Shown piece after piece: positions 33,227 through 44,414 of a stretch of DNA of 64,000 nucleotides. Location of the stretch: assembly GCA_030562195.1 (NCBI GenBank), contig CM060202.1:25964317-26028316 (forward strand). Direction: 5' to 3'. The DNA comes from Nipponacmea schrenckii. Its lineage: Eukaryota; Mollusca; Gastropoda; Lottiidae. Every line of letters starts with the position of its first letter. Position 1 is the first letter of the stretch. The translations under genes were made by a program, and so were the position numbers. The notes under the pieces are model-generated. The model was not told where the DNA came from, ran no database searches, and was given only the letters and a program-made list of their open reading frames with translations.

Positions 33227-34257
33227 GAATTTTATGTTAGAAGTCTATGAAAAGCTCTGAAAAATTTTCTCATCAATGACCTAAAATACCTTCAAAATAA
33301 TAAACATCAAAATAAACAGTCAGTTCCAATTTCTAATCTCTGATTAAATTTAAAAGCTTTCATCTATAGAAGGTGAATATAAATAGTATTAAAGTGAGAT
33401 AATTTGATATCTTATTAATTCCCACTGAATACCACCCCCACTGGGGTTCTATAGATTATAATTAGAGATAAACATCACTATTAATTAAACATTAAGATAA
33501 TTATTATCAGGCAGATATTCCATAACACTGAGATTCCATTAAGGGATCATATTTCTATAACTTATACCTCAGGTGCTGAATATCAACTTTCAAAATATCT
33601 GACTGATTGAACAAGAAGGTCATAGTTAGAGAGTGGTCATTGTCAAAAGATGATGCAACAGTATCCCCGAGTCTACTGAATCAGGTCCCCCATCTGATTG
33701 AAGAAAACTTAAGTAATTATTATACATAGCCTTCTACATAATGTACTTTGTTACTAAAGTGATGTAATTTTTGTAATACAGAATCATAACAATAAGCACC
33801 CATCCCCCCCAAAATTCCGCAAATTCAGGTTAGAAAAACTGTTCAAGGACGAGTGGCCCCCTGCAACTATCTAAACACAGGAACTATCAGAACCAATTAC
33901 ATCTGAAATCTATCTAAAGAACCTTAGTAATTGGTAATACATGGCCCTCTACATCATGTTCTTTGTTACTAAAATCATGTATTTTTTTGTTGCATGCTTT
34001 CCACTTCTAAATGTTGTTCAAATATTATTGGAGAAGTTAAAAAAATAACAGGAAATAAACCTTCTTAATCATCAAGCCATCTGTGAAATTACCAAACCTA
34101 TCATAACCAGTAGGTATGAATTTGAAGTCATTTGCTCTGTTTTATCAAACAAATGATGGTTGTGGGTTCTAATTTAGGTTCGCATGTGCAAATCTTGGTA
34201 AAGTCTTCTTACATCATTATTCTAGTCAATCATTGGCTGATGAATACACACAATGCA
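33227..34257. repeat. AT-rich DNA with a degenerate duplication
   Basis: CTTAAGTAATTATTATACAT, CCTTCTACATAATGTACTTTG at 33710-33760 recurs as CTTAGTAATTGGTAATACAT, CCTCTACATCATGTTCTTTG at 33925-33975. The rest is unrecognised. Confidence 0.55.
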
Positions 34258-34470
34258 ATTGGTTAGAGCATTGGTTCTATAGCACAGTCAATTAGAGTGT
34301 TGGTTCTTTTGCACAGTTGGGTAGAGGCTTTGTTCTATAGCACAATCTGTTAGAGTGTTCATTCTTTACATTACGTCAAACAAATGGTGGCTAGGTGTTT
34401 AAAATCAAGGAAAGATCAATGCCAAGGACCAGCTGGTAGAAAGGATCCAAGTGAACTTAAGTTGTCCTAA
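34258..34470 (+). mobile_element. SINE-A copy 5 with repeated A-box modules
   Basis: About four loose modules (TATAGCACAGTCAATTAGAG and variants) precede a shortened body (AGGAAAGATCAATGCCAAGG, CAGCTGGTAGAAAGGATCC). Most of the B-box region is deleted. Confidence 0.7.
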
Positions 34471-35129
34471 ATACAATAATATTTCTGTCTTTTCTTCTTC
34501 CATAATGATTACATCTCCAACATCAGAAATGTATCTTTATTAAAATTCCTATTAATTCATTTTAGTTACTATAGTATCAATTCCATCCCAAGAGAAAAAC
34601 AGGAATCTTGACTAGAATCCTGGCAGTAGAATTCCAGTAATGATAAATAGAAATTATCACTAGGGACACTAGATAAGTTCCAACACATTCTGACATTCAT
34701 TAATCCCAGGAATAATGATATCAATATTTAAAGGGATTGTTCAATAGATTCATAACTTCTCACTATAACTACCAACAGTTATACAGAATAGTTTGAATAT
34801 CCAGTATGACAAACAAATTATATAACTAAAAAAAAATGCCTGTTATTGAAAAACATTTTTATAAACTGCCAGTTAAATTTACAGACATCGATACCAAACA
34901 TTTGGTCAAATATAAAATTTTGGTAATTTTCATGTCCATCGAGATTAGACTACCGGTACCTCTCATCAACTGCCTAGAAGCAACTGTGCTGGATATTTAA
35001 ATCATTTGTTTCCATTGTAAATCTCCCCGAAGTAATGATACTATGAATAGGTTTCAGTGAATAGTATTCTATATAAGTTGATTTATTTTCATACAGAAAT
35101 CCATATTGCAGTTTCTATTTGTGTCCTTG
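34471..35129. other. Anonymous AT-rich DNA
   Basis: Nothing was recognised. TTTAAAGGGATTGTTCAATAG at 34729 resembles an M2 left end. Confidence 0.35.
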
Positions 35130-35240
35130 GCCAGTGCTCCTATAGGAGGGTATCTCTTATAAGACCTAATACTTTTGACCTAGACCAGAACTTGTATAGA
35201 AGAGTATCACCTATAACACCTAATACTTGTGTCCTCTCCT
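35130..35240. repeat. Duplicated segment, about 67 bp x 2
   Basis: CTATAGGAGGGTATCTCTTA and GTATAGAAGAGTATCACCTA, each followed by TAACACCTAATACTT-like text. A third relative is at 47625-47675 (CCTTGGCCAGTGTTTCTATA). The 105-codon ORF here reflects this repeat. Confidence 0.6.
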
Positions 35241-36530
35241 ACTACAAACTGACATGGTATAGAACACTAGAGGATAAAACATCAAAAGGAATAGAATTAC
35301 ACCAACTCTCTAGAGTTCCTCTTAAAATATTATCTTCTAACTTGTCAAAACATAGCAATCTCACTTATCAGTAGAAGGAAGGTGGAGTGGGGCTCAAGAA
35401 CTTAACTGGGTTGGGGCCCCTTCCAGATATGCTCTCTGCTGCACATTTTCTTCTGTGAGGTGGGTGCCCCTTGCTTGATTTAACCAGTCCTTATGAAAGT
35501 TAAGTTAAGTTCTGCTGGATGGAATGGCAGGTGAAACCATTCTGTTTTATCAGACATGTTACATAATGTTTCCTACTGAGTTCTGCTAGAAGATAGTTTG
35601 TATTAGTAAGTTTATTAGATAGCTTTCCTTACAAGGTACACACACACCCATACAAAAGCTTTGTTAAATTGTGGTAGATTCCATAGAGCAGCATTTATAA
35701 TGATTAATCTTAAAGTTTTATTCCAATGTTACTTACTCAAGATATTATCAATGATTATAGGTTAAAAATTTTATTGTGTTTAAACAACACTAGAAATGGC
35801 ATGAGAACAGCTCAGTGGGTAGCGTCTGTTTGTTGTCTGTTGGGCGTTGGCACATCAAATCAGCTGAATGCAAGAAACGTAACGATGCCTGTGCTAGTGG
35901 CTCTGTGAGTCGATGTGATGTCTGCTGTTACCCCCAGTGATTCATCTAGTTAGTGACCTTGCTTTGAGCCAGATGATGGGGGTCAAGCAGTTCCACTTAG
36001 TTCTTAAAGAACCTGTCCCATGGTTTATTGGACTTGCTACTTATGGAATTTGTCTTCCAATTATGACTTAAATAAGAAAATTCAATTTCCATCTGTAGGT
36101 AATTTACATATCACTGTCTGGTTTCTAATTCATATCCCAGAATTATAATGTCATATTTTCATCACAGAAATTTCAAAAAAATCAAACATTTTAATTTTTA
36201 TCACTTAAATTTGTCTGATTTTATCTGATAACTTAAAATTTGTACTTGGAAAATATGTGATGAATTTGTATATGTTGTGAAAGAGAATGTCAGATGTAAA
36301 GATTTGAAAACATCACAATATAGGCTTGTTTCCCTTATTGCCTGCGCCAATACACTTTTACAAACCTCTTGACAATCCCCTTAAATATATTAAACATACA
36401 TGAGGAAGTATTTCAGGAGGAAATGTGGTATCTGGTGTCTAAAAGAGTGGGCATTCTTGGCCTGGCACAACAAGCATCCTTTTCAAGAGGAAATGAAAGC
36501 AAGAAACTACTATATTTTATAAGGATTACA
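35241..36530. other. Anonymous DNA
   Basis: GAACAGCTCAGTGGGTAGCG at 35803 resembles a SINE head A box, but no B box or body follows clearly. Otherwise nothing was recognised. Confidence 0.35.
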
Positions 36531-36715
36531 ACTTAGGTTGACAGTTCAGTATCCTTTCTACCATGGAAACCACCTTGGTCAAACCTCTTGGCATTGAGCT
36601 CTTCTGTATTATCAGTACCACTATACAGCTTGGTCGACTGGAAGGTGACTTATTCAAGGTCATCAGACTTTCACAATACAATAGAGATCGGAACGCACAT
36701 TATTTGACGTAACAA
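36531..36715 (-). mobile_element. SINE-A copy 6
   Basis: On the minus strand: ATCTCTATTGTATTGTGAAA, ACCTTGAATAAGTCACC, ATGCCAAGAGGTTTGACC and ATGGTAGAAAGGATAC, in the SINE-A order. Confidence 0.7.
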
Positions 36716-36959
36716 AGCTAATCTTGTCATGTAAACAACCAATCGAATGTGCTTCAGAACCTCAAATTAATGATGTCCAACTTGTTCCCTATAAAGTACT
36801 GTCTGGTCATCTTCCTCTAGCACCAGAAATTGGTGGTAAAGTGAAGTACCTAAATTCCAATCTAATAAACTCAGAATTCCTGACATTTATCTAAGTGGTT
36901 TGGTTGTTAAAGTGAAGTAGATAGCAATTAGGAAAGGAATATATAATAAGATATTTAGA

Positions 36960-37095
36960 TAAGATGTTTCCGGTCTCCGTGGAAATACGCCATCTTTTTA
37001 CTCCATCACGATTTTCACACCTCACGTTTGTCTAGACAGACAATTCTACAAGATTTGTGTTTATTTTATAACAAGATACTGGTTTTTGAAAAACG
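36960..37095. promoter_or_regulatory. Possible divergent promoter between two ATGGCG starts
   Basis: The segment is less AT-rich than its flanks. It has TTTCCGG (ETS-like) at 36967 and AAAAAGATGGCG on the minus strand at 36999-36988 (YY1-like). A plus-strand ATGGCG opens the frame at 37096. No TATA box was identified. The assignment rests on motifs only. Confidence 0.2.
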
Positions 37096-37293
37096 ATGGC
37101 GTTTTATTTATTTCTTTTTATAAACAATATTTTATTCACAAATATGTTTAGAGATATACTTAATAAAGAGGATTGGTTAACAGGCTTCACCTCTTTTACC
37201 CCTGTTTTACATCCATCACTTTCAATGCATAGCACATTATTTATATTAGGCTTCATTATGTTAAGCCTGGGGGGGATGGTTGCCCCAGTTTAA
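37096..37293 (+). CDS. Small hydrophobic ORF, 65 codons (doubtful)
   Basis: Starts at ATGGCG with A at -3 and G at +4, a good eukaryotic context, and ends at TAA. The predicted peptide has a hydrophobic N-terminus (MAFYLFLFINNILF) and a second hydrophobic stretch near the C-terminus (STLFILGFIMLSLGGMV), as a small two-span membrane protein might. No family is recognised. The low base complexity of TTTATTT-rich DNA alone can produce such peptides, so chance is at least as likely. The paired ATGGCG on the opposite strand 100 bases upstream is the only supporting context. Confidence 0.15.
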   Translation: MAFYLFLFINNILFTNMFRDILNKEDWLTGFTSFTPVLHPSLSMHSTLFILGFIMLSLGGMVAPV

Positions 37294-37798
37294 AAAAATA
37301 TATATATTCCAGGCGTATAGGATTGTCGGTTCCATTATCATTTTGTTTAAAAAAAAGTAAAATTGGTATATACTCATATATACATTTACAGAATAATTGT
37401 TCAAGTTGGTGTTTTACATCAATCTTAATATGCCGAGCCTTATTCCACTTTAATTCTGTAGAGTTGCAGGAACTCTAGGCATCAGATTGTTATGGTTATA
37501 GAATAATAGAGAGCAGCAGGTATATAATTAGACCTGTAATTGAAAGTAGCAGACCAATAATAAAAACTAATAGATATAAATTACATGGCAGGTGTAAAAT
37601 ATGTTAGAGAAATACCTATATTAATATATATCATATCCTTTTAAACTAGAATTACAAATAATGTTTATAACTTTAATTTCATAACAAGAAACATAAAGGC
37701 AATATTATGGTATAACTCACTTCTTTAATAACAAAACACATAACATTTCAACGCAGGTTATTCAAACTTAACAATAATTTTGTATCACATAAGAGCAA
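37294..37798. other. Anonymous AT-rich DNA
   Basis: Nothing was recognised. Confidence 0.35.
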
Positions 37799-38110
37799 AT
37801 GGAGTTTTACATCCTACTCTTCTGCACCTTGAAGACGGCCTATAAGAGCATAATTTCTATGATAATGTATTACTGAACATTGTTAGTGCTTCATTTAGTT
37901 AGAAATGAAATGAAATAGAGTATTACATCATACTTTTTTGTGCTTATGATGCAAGCACCATGCATTGAGCATTGAGGGGAATCTTAGTGTATAGTGATAC
38001 TGGATTTCCTCCTCTACCTGTGCTTTCATAATTTCAATTATATGCTGTTTTACAACCATTTACATATGATCCAAAACTCCATTCATTTCATTTCAATCAA
38101 TTAAATTACA
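37799..38110 (-). mobile_element. SINE-B tail fragments
   Basis: GGAGTTTTACATCCTACTCT, TCTGCACCTTGAAGACGG at 37801 and a second piece at 37905-37995 (GAAATGAAATGAAATAGAGT, GCACCATGCATTGAGCATTG) match the 3' part of SINE-B. An opposite-sense tail (CCATTCATTTCATTTC) closes the region near 38095. Confidence 0.55.
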
Positions 38111-39000
38111 GTATACCATAAAAGCTGTATTAATGGAAGTTTTAAACTACTAGTATCAGTATAAGATTCCAGTGAACCCTGGCATTCCAATAAGAGAATA
38201 TTTGTGAAGGAATTTTATCAATTTAAGAATCAAGCAGTCTAGAGAGTTTGATTGATATAATAGCTCTGTTTCACGGTAAATAGAACAATGTCAGAATGTC
38301 TATAGAATAATCAGGAGAATGTAAAATCTCCATCAATAAGAAATATTGAGTTGCTTTGACCAGTTTTCTCCTAGAGATTTCTTTCTATTACTTTTCTAAA
38401 AGATATTTCTTAGACTCAAAGTGATTTTTATAAATATTTTTAATTAAAACTTCTTTGTTCTTATAACTTTTGAGATACTGTTCAATAGACCCCATAATTT
38501 ATTTGTGTTTATACTTTATCACCCCCCTTCACCCCCCTTTACTCCTTCTTTAACCCCCCTTCACTCAAAATGATTAATCTTTAATTAAAACTTCTTTATT
38601 CTTAGGTACTATTTGACCCTATAATTCATTTGTTTTTATCCTTCTTCACCCCTTCACCCCCTTTTACTCCCCCCCCCCACCCTCCACCCCATTAAAGGAC
38701 ATTTATTTCAGGTACCAACTGAATAATCAGTGGCTCAAACTAGAATGATTGAGGTTAAGGCTTCTCTCAGGGAAAATCTTGGAAGTTGGCAATTTAATAC
38801 AATATATGCAATGTTAAAGTATACTTCTTCCAAATTTTATTGTACACAGTATTTCAGTACTTTTTCTCTTTGAATTAACATAATAACTAGGAGCAACTTG
38901 TTAAATACCATAAGAGATATAACTTTGTTCTTATATGTTGTCTCTGTCACAAAATGTTTCAAGTCTCTGATAGAGAAGTAGAGTAGGGGTAGACCTGTTA
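38111..39000. other. AT-rich DNA with C-rich tracts
   Basis: C/T-rich runs occur at 38519-38570 and 38645-38695, including a stretch of nine or more C. Two loosely similar halves (AATTAAAACTTCTTTGTTCT / AATTAAAACTTCTTTATTCT) surround the first. No gene. Confidence 0.5.
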
Positions 39001-39009
39001 CCAATTCCT

Positions 39010-39172
39010 GAGCCCAAAGAGACCACAGACAGCAAAAATCTCAAATACTAGAAGGTATAAAATCTATTGTTTAAGAGATACAGGCTACAATTCCACGATA
39101 TTGAACCCTGAAAAACCAGAGTCAACAAACTTATCATTCAAATTTCAGAAAATCAACTCAAAGAAAATTATG
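39010..39172. repeat. Degenerate tandem repeat left of the pogo element
   Basis: AGAGACCACAGACAGC and ACAATTCCACGATATTGAAC with ACCAGAGTCAACAAACTTAT are loose copies of a unit that recurs at 40205-40300 (TCAATTCCACAATATTTCAC, GACCACAGTCAACAAACTTT). Confidence 0.65.
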
Positions 39173-39174
39173 TA

Positions 39175-40154
39175 CAGTGAAACCTGGCTATAACGAATCA
39201 TACGGGACCGAACGAATTGGTTCGTTATAGCCGAAATTCGTTATATCATTTTCTATGTCCGCCATCTTGGAAAAAGTCAAAAATTACCCATACCGTCCCA
39301 AAGAAAAGGAACGATCGCCGTTTTAAACAGTACTAAACTTTTAGCACATAATTTATTGCAAATTCACGTAAATTATAATCATGCATTTTCGTAGCGTGTT
39401 CAAAGCTCGAAAAGCGTCCGCAAATGATGATAACTTCGTTGTCTATGATTTATTCTTCGTCATCAGATTCTGGGATGGTGTCATTTTTCACCGACATAAC
39501 ACTCTCTACAATTTCATCGTCGCTCAGTCCGTCCTCTGTCATAATATCTTCGTCGACTTTTAAAAAATCGTCCAGTCTTACAGTATCTAGGGAATCGGTA
39601 AATTTATTCACCTCGTACCAAATTTTCAATTCACCTAAACGCATGGTTATTTTCGTCATCGGATTCGGAATTTTATGGGCTTTGAACGTAGCCATGTTGA
39701 TGTTGAGAATCGAATGACACTTGAAGACGGTTATCGTTATTTACGATTTCGCCGTATATTTATTGTTTTGACCGGTAAACAAAATGAATATCTTGGGACT
39801 GTGGGTGAACAGAGGAGGACAAAAGGATTACACAAAATGTTAATTAAGTTTAATTGATAAATAATAATTGATATTCGGGAGTCGGGAGGTGTGAAATTCT
39901 GTGACAATTTATTGCCGTGATTGGGGCGATTGAGATTATCGGTTAATTATGACTAATCCATTCGTAATAACCATTAATTTTGGTACACAGGGTGTCAATT
40001 TCTATTCGTTATTACCGAAAATTCGCTACTAGCATTTCGTTTTATCCATTTATTTTTCAATGAAATTAGTGCAGTGAAAAACGAGGGCTTTTAAATGTGT
40101 TCGTTATTACCGGTTTTTCGGTATAAGCATGTTCGTTATAAGTGAGGCCCACTG
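39175..40154. mobile_element. pogo/Tigger-type transposon, 980 bp, internally deleted
   Basis: The ends are CAGTGAAACCTGGCTATAAC and TTATAAGTGAGGCCCACTG, inverted and each next to TA (39173-39174 and 40155-40156), as expected for pogo-group Tc1/mariner elements. Subterminal GTTCGTTAT(A/T) motifs recur several times near both ends. It carries the residual coding frame at 39450-39695 (minus). At under 1 kb it is too short for a whole transposase plus ends. Confidence 0.85.
39450..39695 (-). pseudogene. Residual pogo/Tigger transposase C-terminal fragment
   Basis: The 81-codon frame opens with MATFKAHKIPNPMTK, contains RLDDFLKVDEDIMTEDGLSD, and ends in an acidic tail (NDTIPESDDEE). A hydrophobic-plus-acidic segment of the type VDEDIxTxxxLSDxEI followed by an acidic end is familiar from the C-termini of pogo/Tigger (CENP-B-like) transposases. 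The CENP-B-type DNA-binding domains and the DDE catalytic core are absent; neither fits in the element. The ATG could be a chance fusion point after deletion. It lies wholly inside the terminal repeats, which supports the transposase origin. Overlapping plus-strand ORFs (39381-39563, 39424-39717) are shadows. Confidence 0.6.
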
Positions 40155-40156
40155 TA

Positions 40157-40590
40157 TTACCAATTATATGGTAAACAAGGATACCATAGATATCATAGAT
40201 AGAATGGTCCAGTCTTCAATTCCACAATATTTCACCCTGAGAGACCACAGTCAACAAACTTTTCATTACACAATCATACAGATATCACATACTAGAAGCC
40301 ATATAAGGTATATAATTATACCCCTATATTGAATTCACCATAGATATACCATTCCTCCATTTTAACATACAGCTTTTAGGCTTCTACTTCCAGACAGTCA
40401 TTGTAACAGTGATTGTTCATCTAATGGAATCGGAATTGGAAATCATCTTCAAACAGACAATTAAAGTCTCTCCTTGTTTTATGCCTATGGTGCTTTGACT
40501 CAGGATTAGAGAAAATATTGTTGTGTAGAATTGAAAATATGTTCTGCATCTATTATTGTATCCAAAATATTAAATGAAATGAATTCAGTA
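40157..40590. repeat. Degenerate tandem repeat right of the pogo element, then anonymous DNA
   Basis: 40205-40300 matches the unit at 39010-39172, showing that the transposon landed inside a local repeat. Nothing was recognised after 40330. Confidence 0.55.
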
Positions 40591-40800
40591 TCATATATAT
40601 AATGTGCACCCTGCTTGGTGTTGCCCGTCTTCATTAGTCCATTAGGTGCTGGAGAGTAGGATGTAAAACTGCATTCATTTCATTTGAACTCCTCAAAGAA
40701 GGAACAAAATGTATTTGTTAATTCTGATAAACTCCTTTTACTTATAAGGTGCAAATGAATAGGATGTAAAACTCCATTCATTTCATTTCATTTACATTAT
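40591..40800 (+). mobile_element. Two SINE-B tail fragments
   Basis: CTGCTTGGTGTTGCCCGTCT, GGATGTAAAACTGCATTCAT at 40608-40690 and GGATGTAAAACTCCATTCAT at 40760 each end in CATTTCATTT. Confidence 0.7.
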
Positions 40801-42270
40801 AAATACTGCTGACAACAGAAAAAACTGTAACTGGTGGGTAACGAGCTCATGAAAATGTTAACGGCCTCGAAAACAAAGTTATCAATATCACCTACTAAAT
40901 AATATATCAACTGTTGAATTGATTATCAAGTTCTATTTTCACTTTACTAACAGGTAGTATCATAATTAGTTTGTTCTACTTTCATTTTACTTAATGGTAA
41001 TATCATTATCTCAGATCATAAATATTTCAACCTATCATAAATCACCATGTTAAAGTTACCATAAATAGAAATATAATACCAGCATATCTTACATTGAGTA
41101 GCTAATCTAGATAACAAATTATTTTTACATATGATAAATATTTTATCAGAAAGTTGTTCTTGTGTATCTTCAATTTGCTGTTTGAAGTTTCTAACTTGCA
41201 ATAAAACTAAACCTACATAGTATCCTCCACTCTCTGGTTCTAGTTCAGGGACACTACAAACAAATAAATGTCAAAAAAGTATGTCCATATATCTTGTGCT
41301 TCTTTATTTGATAACACTGCCTGTATGAGCATATGAAACATTGAGTTTATAAATGTTAAAAATAGTATATTCATATCTTATGCTTCAGTACCTATGCCTA
41401 TTTCTATATATCTTTTAAACATGCTACTTCTTTATATCTGAATTGAAGAATCAACACAGGGGTTTTCAACTCTTTAAATTTTTTTATTACCCCTTTTAGG
41501 TTCCTTGTTTTATTGCATTACCATTCTGCCCATATTTCATAATTTTTCTAACATTTCAATGCATAAGTTTTCATGTCAAGTCGGAAAATATTGTTGAATA
41601 GAAAATCATGATATAATAAAACTTTAGGCTAGGCTTCAAAACCCTTCATTACCCCCCAATTTAAAAATCACCCATGGGTCAAAAACTTCTGTATGCGATT
41701 CTATTCTATACAGAATCATAATTGCATGCAATTTTAATGAGTTCCTTCAAGACCGTCATTCAACGCCAACAAGTAAGCTTACACAATATTCCAGAGATGA
41801 AATTCAATTAAACTTTATTCCAATAAAGACTGTCTGAGCCATACAAAGAAAGAGACAGAAAGAGATAATCTTATTAAATATAGCCTCCAGAAAACACACA
41901 ATCTGTCTTGTACTTCTCAAACATCAAAAAAACTTGCCGCAAGTGAAAAGGTCAGAAAATCAATCCTTTAAAAGCTTCTACATGTACTAATTTTACATCA
42001 ATGATAGTTTTTACAGCAAAGATAACAAGATATGCAACACATTTTTTTACCAGATTGATCTTCTGCAAGGGAGAGCACAAAATAGTTTGCTGCTGATAAG
42101 ATAAACAGAATGTGCCAATTGGTGTAGAGTTGTATAATTTATTGAATGTAAAGTTCAGGTAGTATGGCTAATGGAAGAAATTGTTTAAACTTTAGTCAGA
42201 AACCACATGTGTAAATTGGAATTTATTTTTCTGTTTTTCTGTCAAGAAGTCATGAATTTCATAGTTAAGT
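40801..42270. other. Anonymous AT-rich DNA with one hairpin-arm copy
   Basis: Around 41310-41345, GATAACACTGCCTGTATGAG, then CATATGAAACATTGAG, is one arm of the hairpin at 2778-2841 with its flank. GCCTATTTCTATATAT at 41397 also matches the sequence after that hairpin (2870). The rest is unrecognised. Confidence 0.5.
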
Positions 42271-42274
42271 TCGA

Positions 42275-42510
42275 CACGGTGGCGTTTCTTTTAATCAGAA
42301 TTGGAAGGAACCAAGTAGGGGCAATAGAATTGTTAAATGGGCAATCAACACAAGACATAAAAGAATTCAATGATAACAAATTTGACACTGGAAAGGAGAG
42401 TTTGGGGGGGGGCCCAAATGGGGGGTGGGGGCATAGAATTGTCAAGCGGGCAATCAATACAAGGCATCCAAGAACTCAATGATAGTAAAACTTGAAACTG
42501 GAATGGGGGA
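42275..42510. repeat. Duplicated segment, about 115 bp x 2, with a G-rich junction
   Basis: ATAGAATTGTTAAATGGGCA and ATAGAATTGTCAAGCGGGCA start corresponding halves that end in ATGATAACAAATTTGACACT and ATGATAGTAAAACTTGAAAC. The G-rich stretch at 42402-42430 includes eight and six G in a row. ORFs on both strands here are repeat frames. Confidence 0.75.
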
Positions 42511-42964
42511 TTTGGGAGTATTTCTTTACTGGATATTTGAAAGAATAAGAAGTTTTTTAATTTGATGTGATTGTTCATATTACAAAACAAAGAGAATGTA
42601 AAATCATGTTGATTGGCCAGTTTAAAAATAATATGACTTCATGAATATGTATTAGTGGAGTACCTTATACAAGTTTTACCTGCTAAAGTAAAACACGGAC
42701 ATATGTGGTTGTTTCAGACAAGTTGAAGAGACGAAGGATAAGATCATGTGATCATGATAAATTTCTTGGTCCAATAATTTACCTTCAAAATGAGATCAAT
42801 TAAGAAGCTAATAATAATTAAGAAAACTGATTTTGTAAAATTAGTTCAATAGGTCAAGGGTTAAAGGTTAACTTTAAAATAAAATCTTTTAATCAAAAAC
42901 ATTATCATAATCTAAATGTTCTCATTAAGAAAATTGTAGAAAGGTTAATAGGTCCCACAAGCAA
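42511..42964. other. Anonymous AT-rich DNA
   Basis: Nothing was recognised. Confidence 0.35.
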
Positions 42965-43405
42965 GTTAGATAACTGGTGAATATTACATACATTGGAAGG
43001 TTAATCGATACATTAATGGCACAGGGTTAATGATGCATCTTCATTTTCCACTCACATTAACCCCTTCACCTTTTTCATAACCAAAATTAATCTATTAAAA
43101 AAAATGCATAAAAGGGTACATGCCGCACCATTTCATGACCCAAAATAATTTATCACAAGAAAATGGCATAGGGTTAATGATGCAACTTCATTTGCCACTC
43201 AAATTTTCAACCAAAAACAAAAATTGCAAATTGGTCTATGATGCATATATTGGACTTGAAGGGTTAATCAAAACCTTAACTTCTGACACCATTACTTAAC
43301 ACAAATTGCTTTTATTTTGAAGAAATTGCAAATGGGTTAATGATGCACCTTATGATGAATATTACACAAATTGGAATCAATGCATTAACCCTTGACCCCA
43401 CAACA
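42965..43405. repeat. Degenerate tandem repeat, about 150 bp
   Basis: AGGGTTAATGATGCATCTTC, AGGGTTAATGATGCAACTTC and GGGTTAATGATGCACCTTAT, each near ATTAACCC, mark three loose units. Confidence 0.65.
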
Positions 43406-43554
43406 CTATCATTAATAATAGCAATATGAATCATATATACAGATTTTACATACAAGTTGTTTTGTACCTGTAACACTATTCAATATCAAAATATGATATT
43501 CAGTTCTACTGTAATTATTTCATCTGGCAGACTACGAAAGAAAGAAAAGAAAGA

Positions 43555-43655
43555 AACAACTGTATTTTACAAGGAATACAATTTAGGTTCACAAGTCCGC
43601 CATGACAGGGATCCTTTCTACAAGCTGGTCCTTGGCCAAACCTCTTGGCATTGAT
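43555..43655 (-). mobile_element. SINE-A 3' fragment
   Basis: On the minus strand: ATGCCAAGAGGTTTGGCCAA, GGACCAGCTTGTAGAAAGGA, TCCCTGTCATGGCGGACTTG, then the AAAATA end. The 5' two thirds are missing and a SINE-B tail follows directly. Confidence 0.75.
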
Positions 43656-43664
43656 CCTTCCCTT

Positions 43665-43815
43665 TGCATGTTAGGGATCCCTTGACAGTTGGAAATCACA
43701 CAAACGCTGTCCTGGCAAAATTTCTCTCATGGTACAATGCATGACATTGCCAGTTTTTGTTAACCCATTAGGTGCAAAAGAGTAGGACGTAAAACTCCAT
43801 GTATTTCATTTAAAC
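43665..43815 (+). mobile_element. SINE-B 3' half
   Basis: GGGATCCCTTGACAGTTGGA, CACAAACGCTGTCCTGGCAA, CCATTAGGTGCAAAAGAGTA and GGACGTAAAACTCCATG follow the SINE-B order down to its CATTT tail. Confidence 0.75.
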
Positions 43816-44030
43816 ATCTATGAGTAAGAGATCCCATTTTTAAATATGAGTGGAGGCCGGTTGATGGCCAGAGACAGACACATTAGAAATCACACTGATA
43901 GTTTTCTGATCAATTTAACTTGTAATTATCTTCTAGTCTGAGATGTTTTTATTATTATCTGATCTCTAGGGCAAATAGTAGATATATCTAACAAGTTCAG
44001 AAAACTCTTTACAATCCCTTTATATAATAT

Positions 44031-44044
44031 CTAGAAGAATGGAA
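44031..44044. repeat. Target-site duplication, left copy
   Basis: CTAGAAGAATGGAA, identical to 44415-44428 on the far side of the SINE. Confidence 0.9.
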
Positions 44045-44414
44045 ATGAAATGAAATGAATGGAGTTTTACGTCCTACTCTTCTGCACCTTATGGGCTAAT
44101 GAAGACGGGCAACGCCATGCAGTGTGCAATGAGGGAAATTTTTGCCAGGACAGCGGCATTAGCCTACTTTTTTTGCGATTTCCAACTGTCGAGGGATCTT
44201 TAACGTGCACAGCCTGTAGCACACGGGGCCTCGGTTTATTGTCCCGACCGAACGACTAGACGCTTTTTCCATGTCAGTCCCTCCGACCTGCATCACTGAC
44301 AAGGGGAAACCAGGCTGAAAAATCCGAAAGTTCATCTCGACCTTTGCTGGGATTGAACCCTGGACCTTCAGGTTAGTGAGCAAGCGTCTAACCCACTGAG
44401 CCACTGCGGCTCCC
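44045..44414 (-). mobile_element. SINE-B, full-length reference copy
   Basis: On the minus strand it begins GGGAGCCGCAGTGGCTCAGT with A box TGGCTCAGTGG and B box GGTTCAATCCC 33 bases apart, the spacing of an ordinary tRNA. A body of about 290 bases follows (ATCTCGACC-side, CAGTGATGCAGGTCGGAGGG, ACAATAAACCGAGGCCCC, GACAGTTGGAAATCGC, GCCCGTCTTCATTAGCC) and the tail GTAAAACTCCATTCATTTCA with repeated ATTTC. A perfect 14-bp target duplication brackets it, so it moved by target-primed retroposition. It landed beside an M2 right end (43985-44025). The anticodon arm is too decayed to name the parent tRNA. ORFs on both strands inside it are not genes. Confidence 0.92.

Noticed and set aside
35057..35374. 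105-codon plus-strand ORF
   Set aside because: It contains a doubled segment (YRRVSLIRPNT / YRRVSPITPNT) that mirrors the 67-bp DNA duplication also found outside any frame at 47.6 kb.
42207..42590. Overlapping ORFs of 71-91 codons on both strands
   Set aside because: They lie in a two-copy local repeat with long G runs and show no protein family features.
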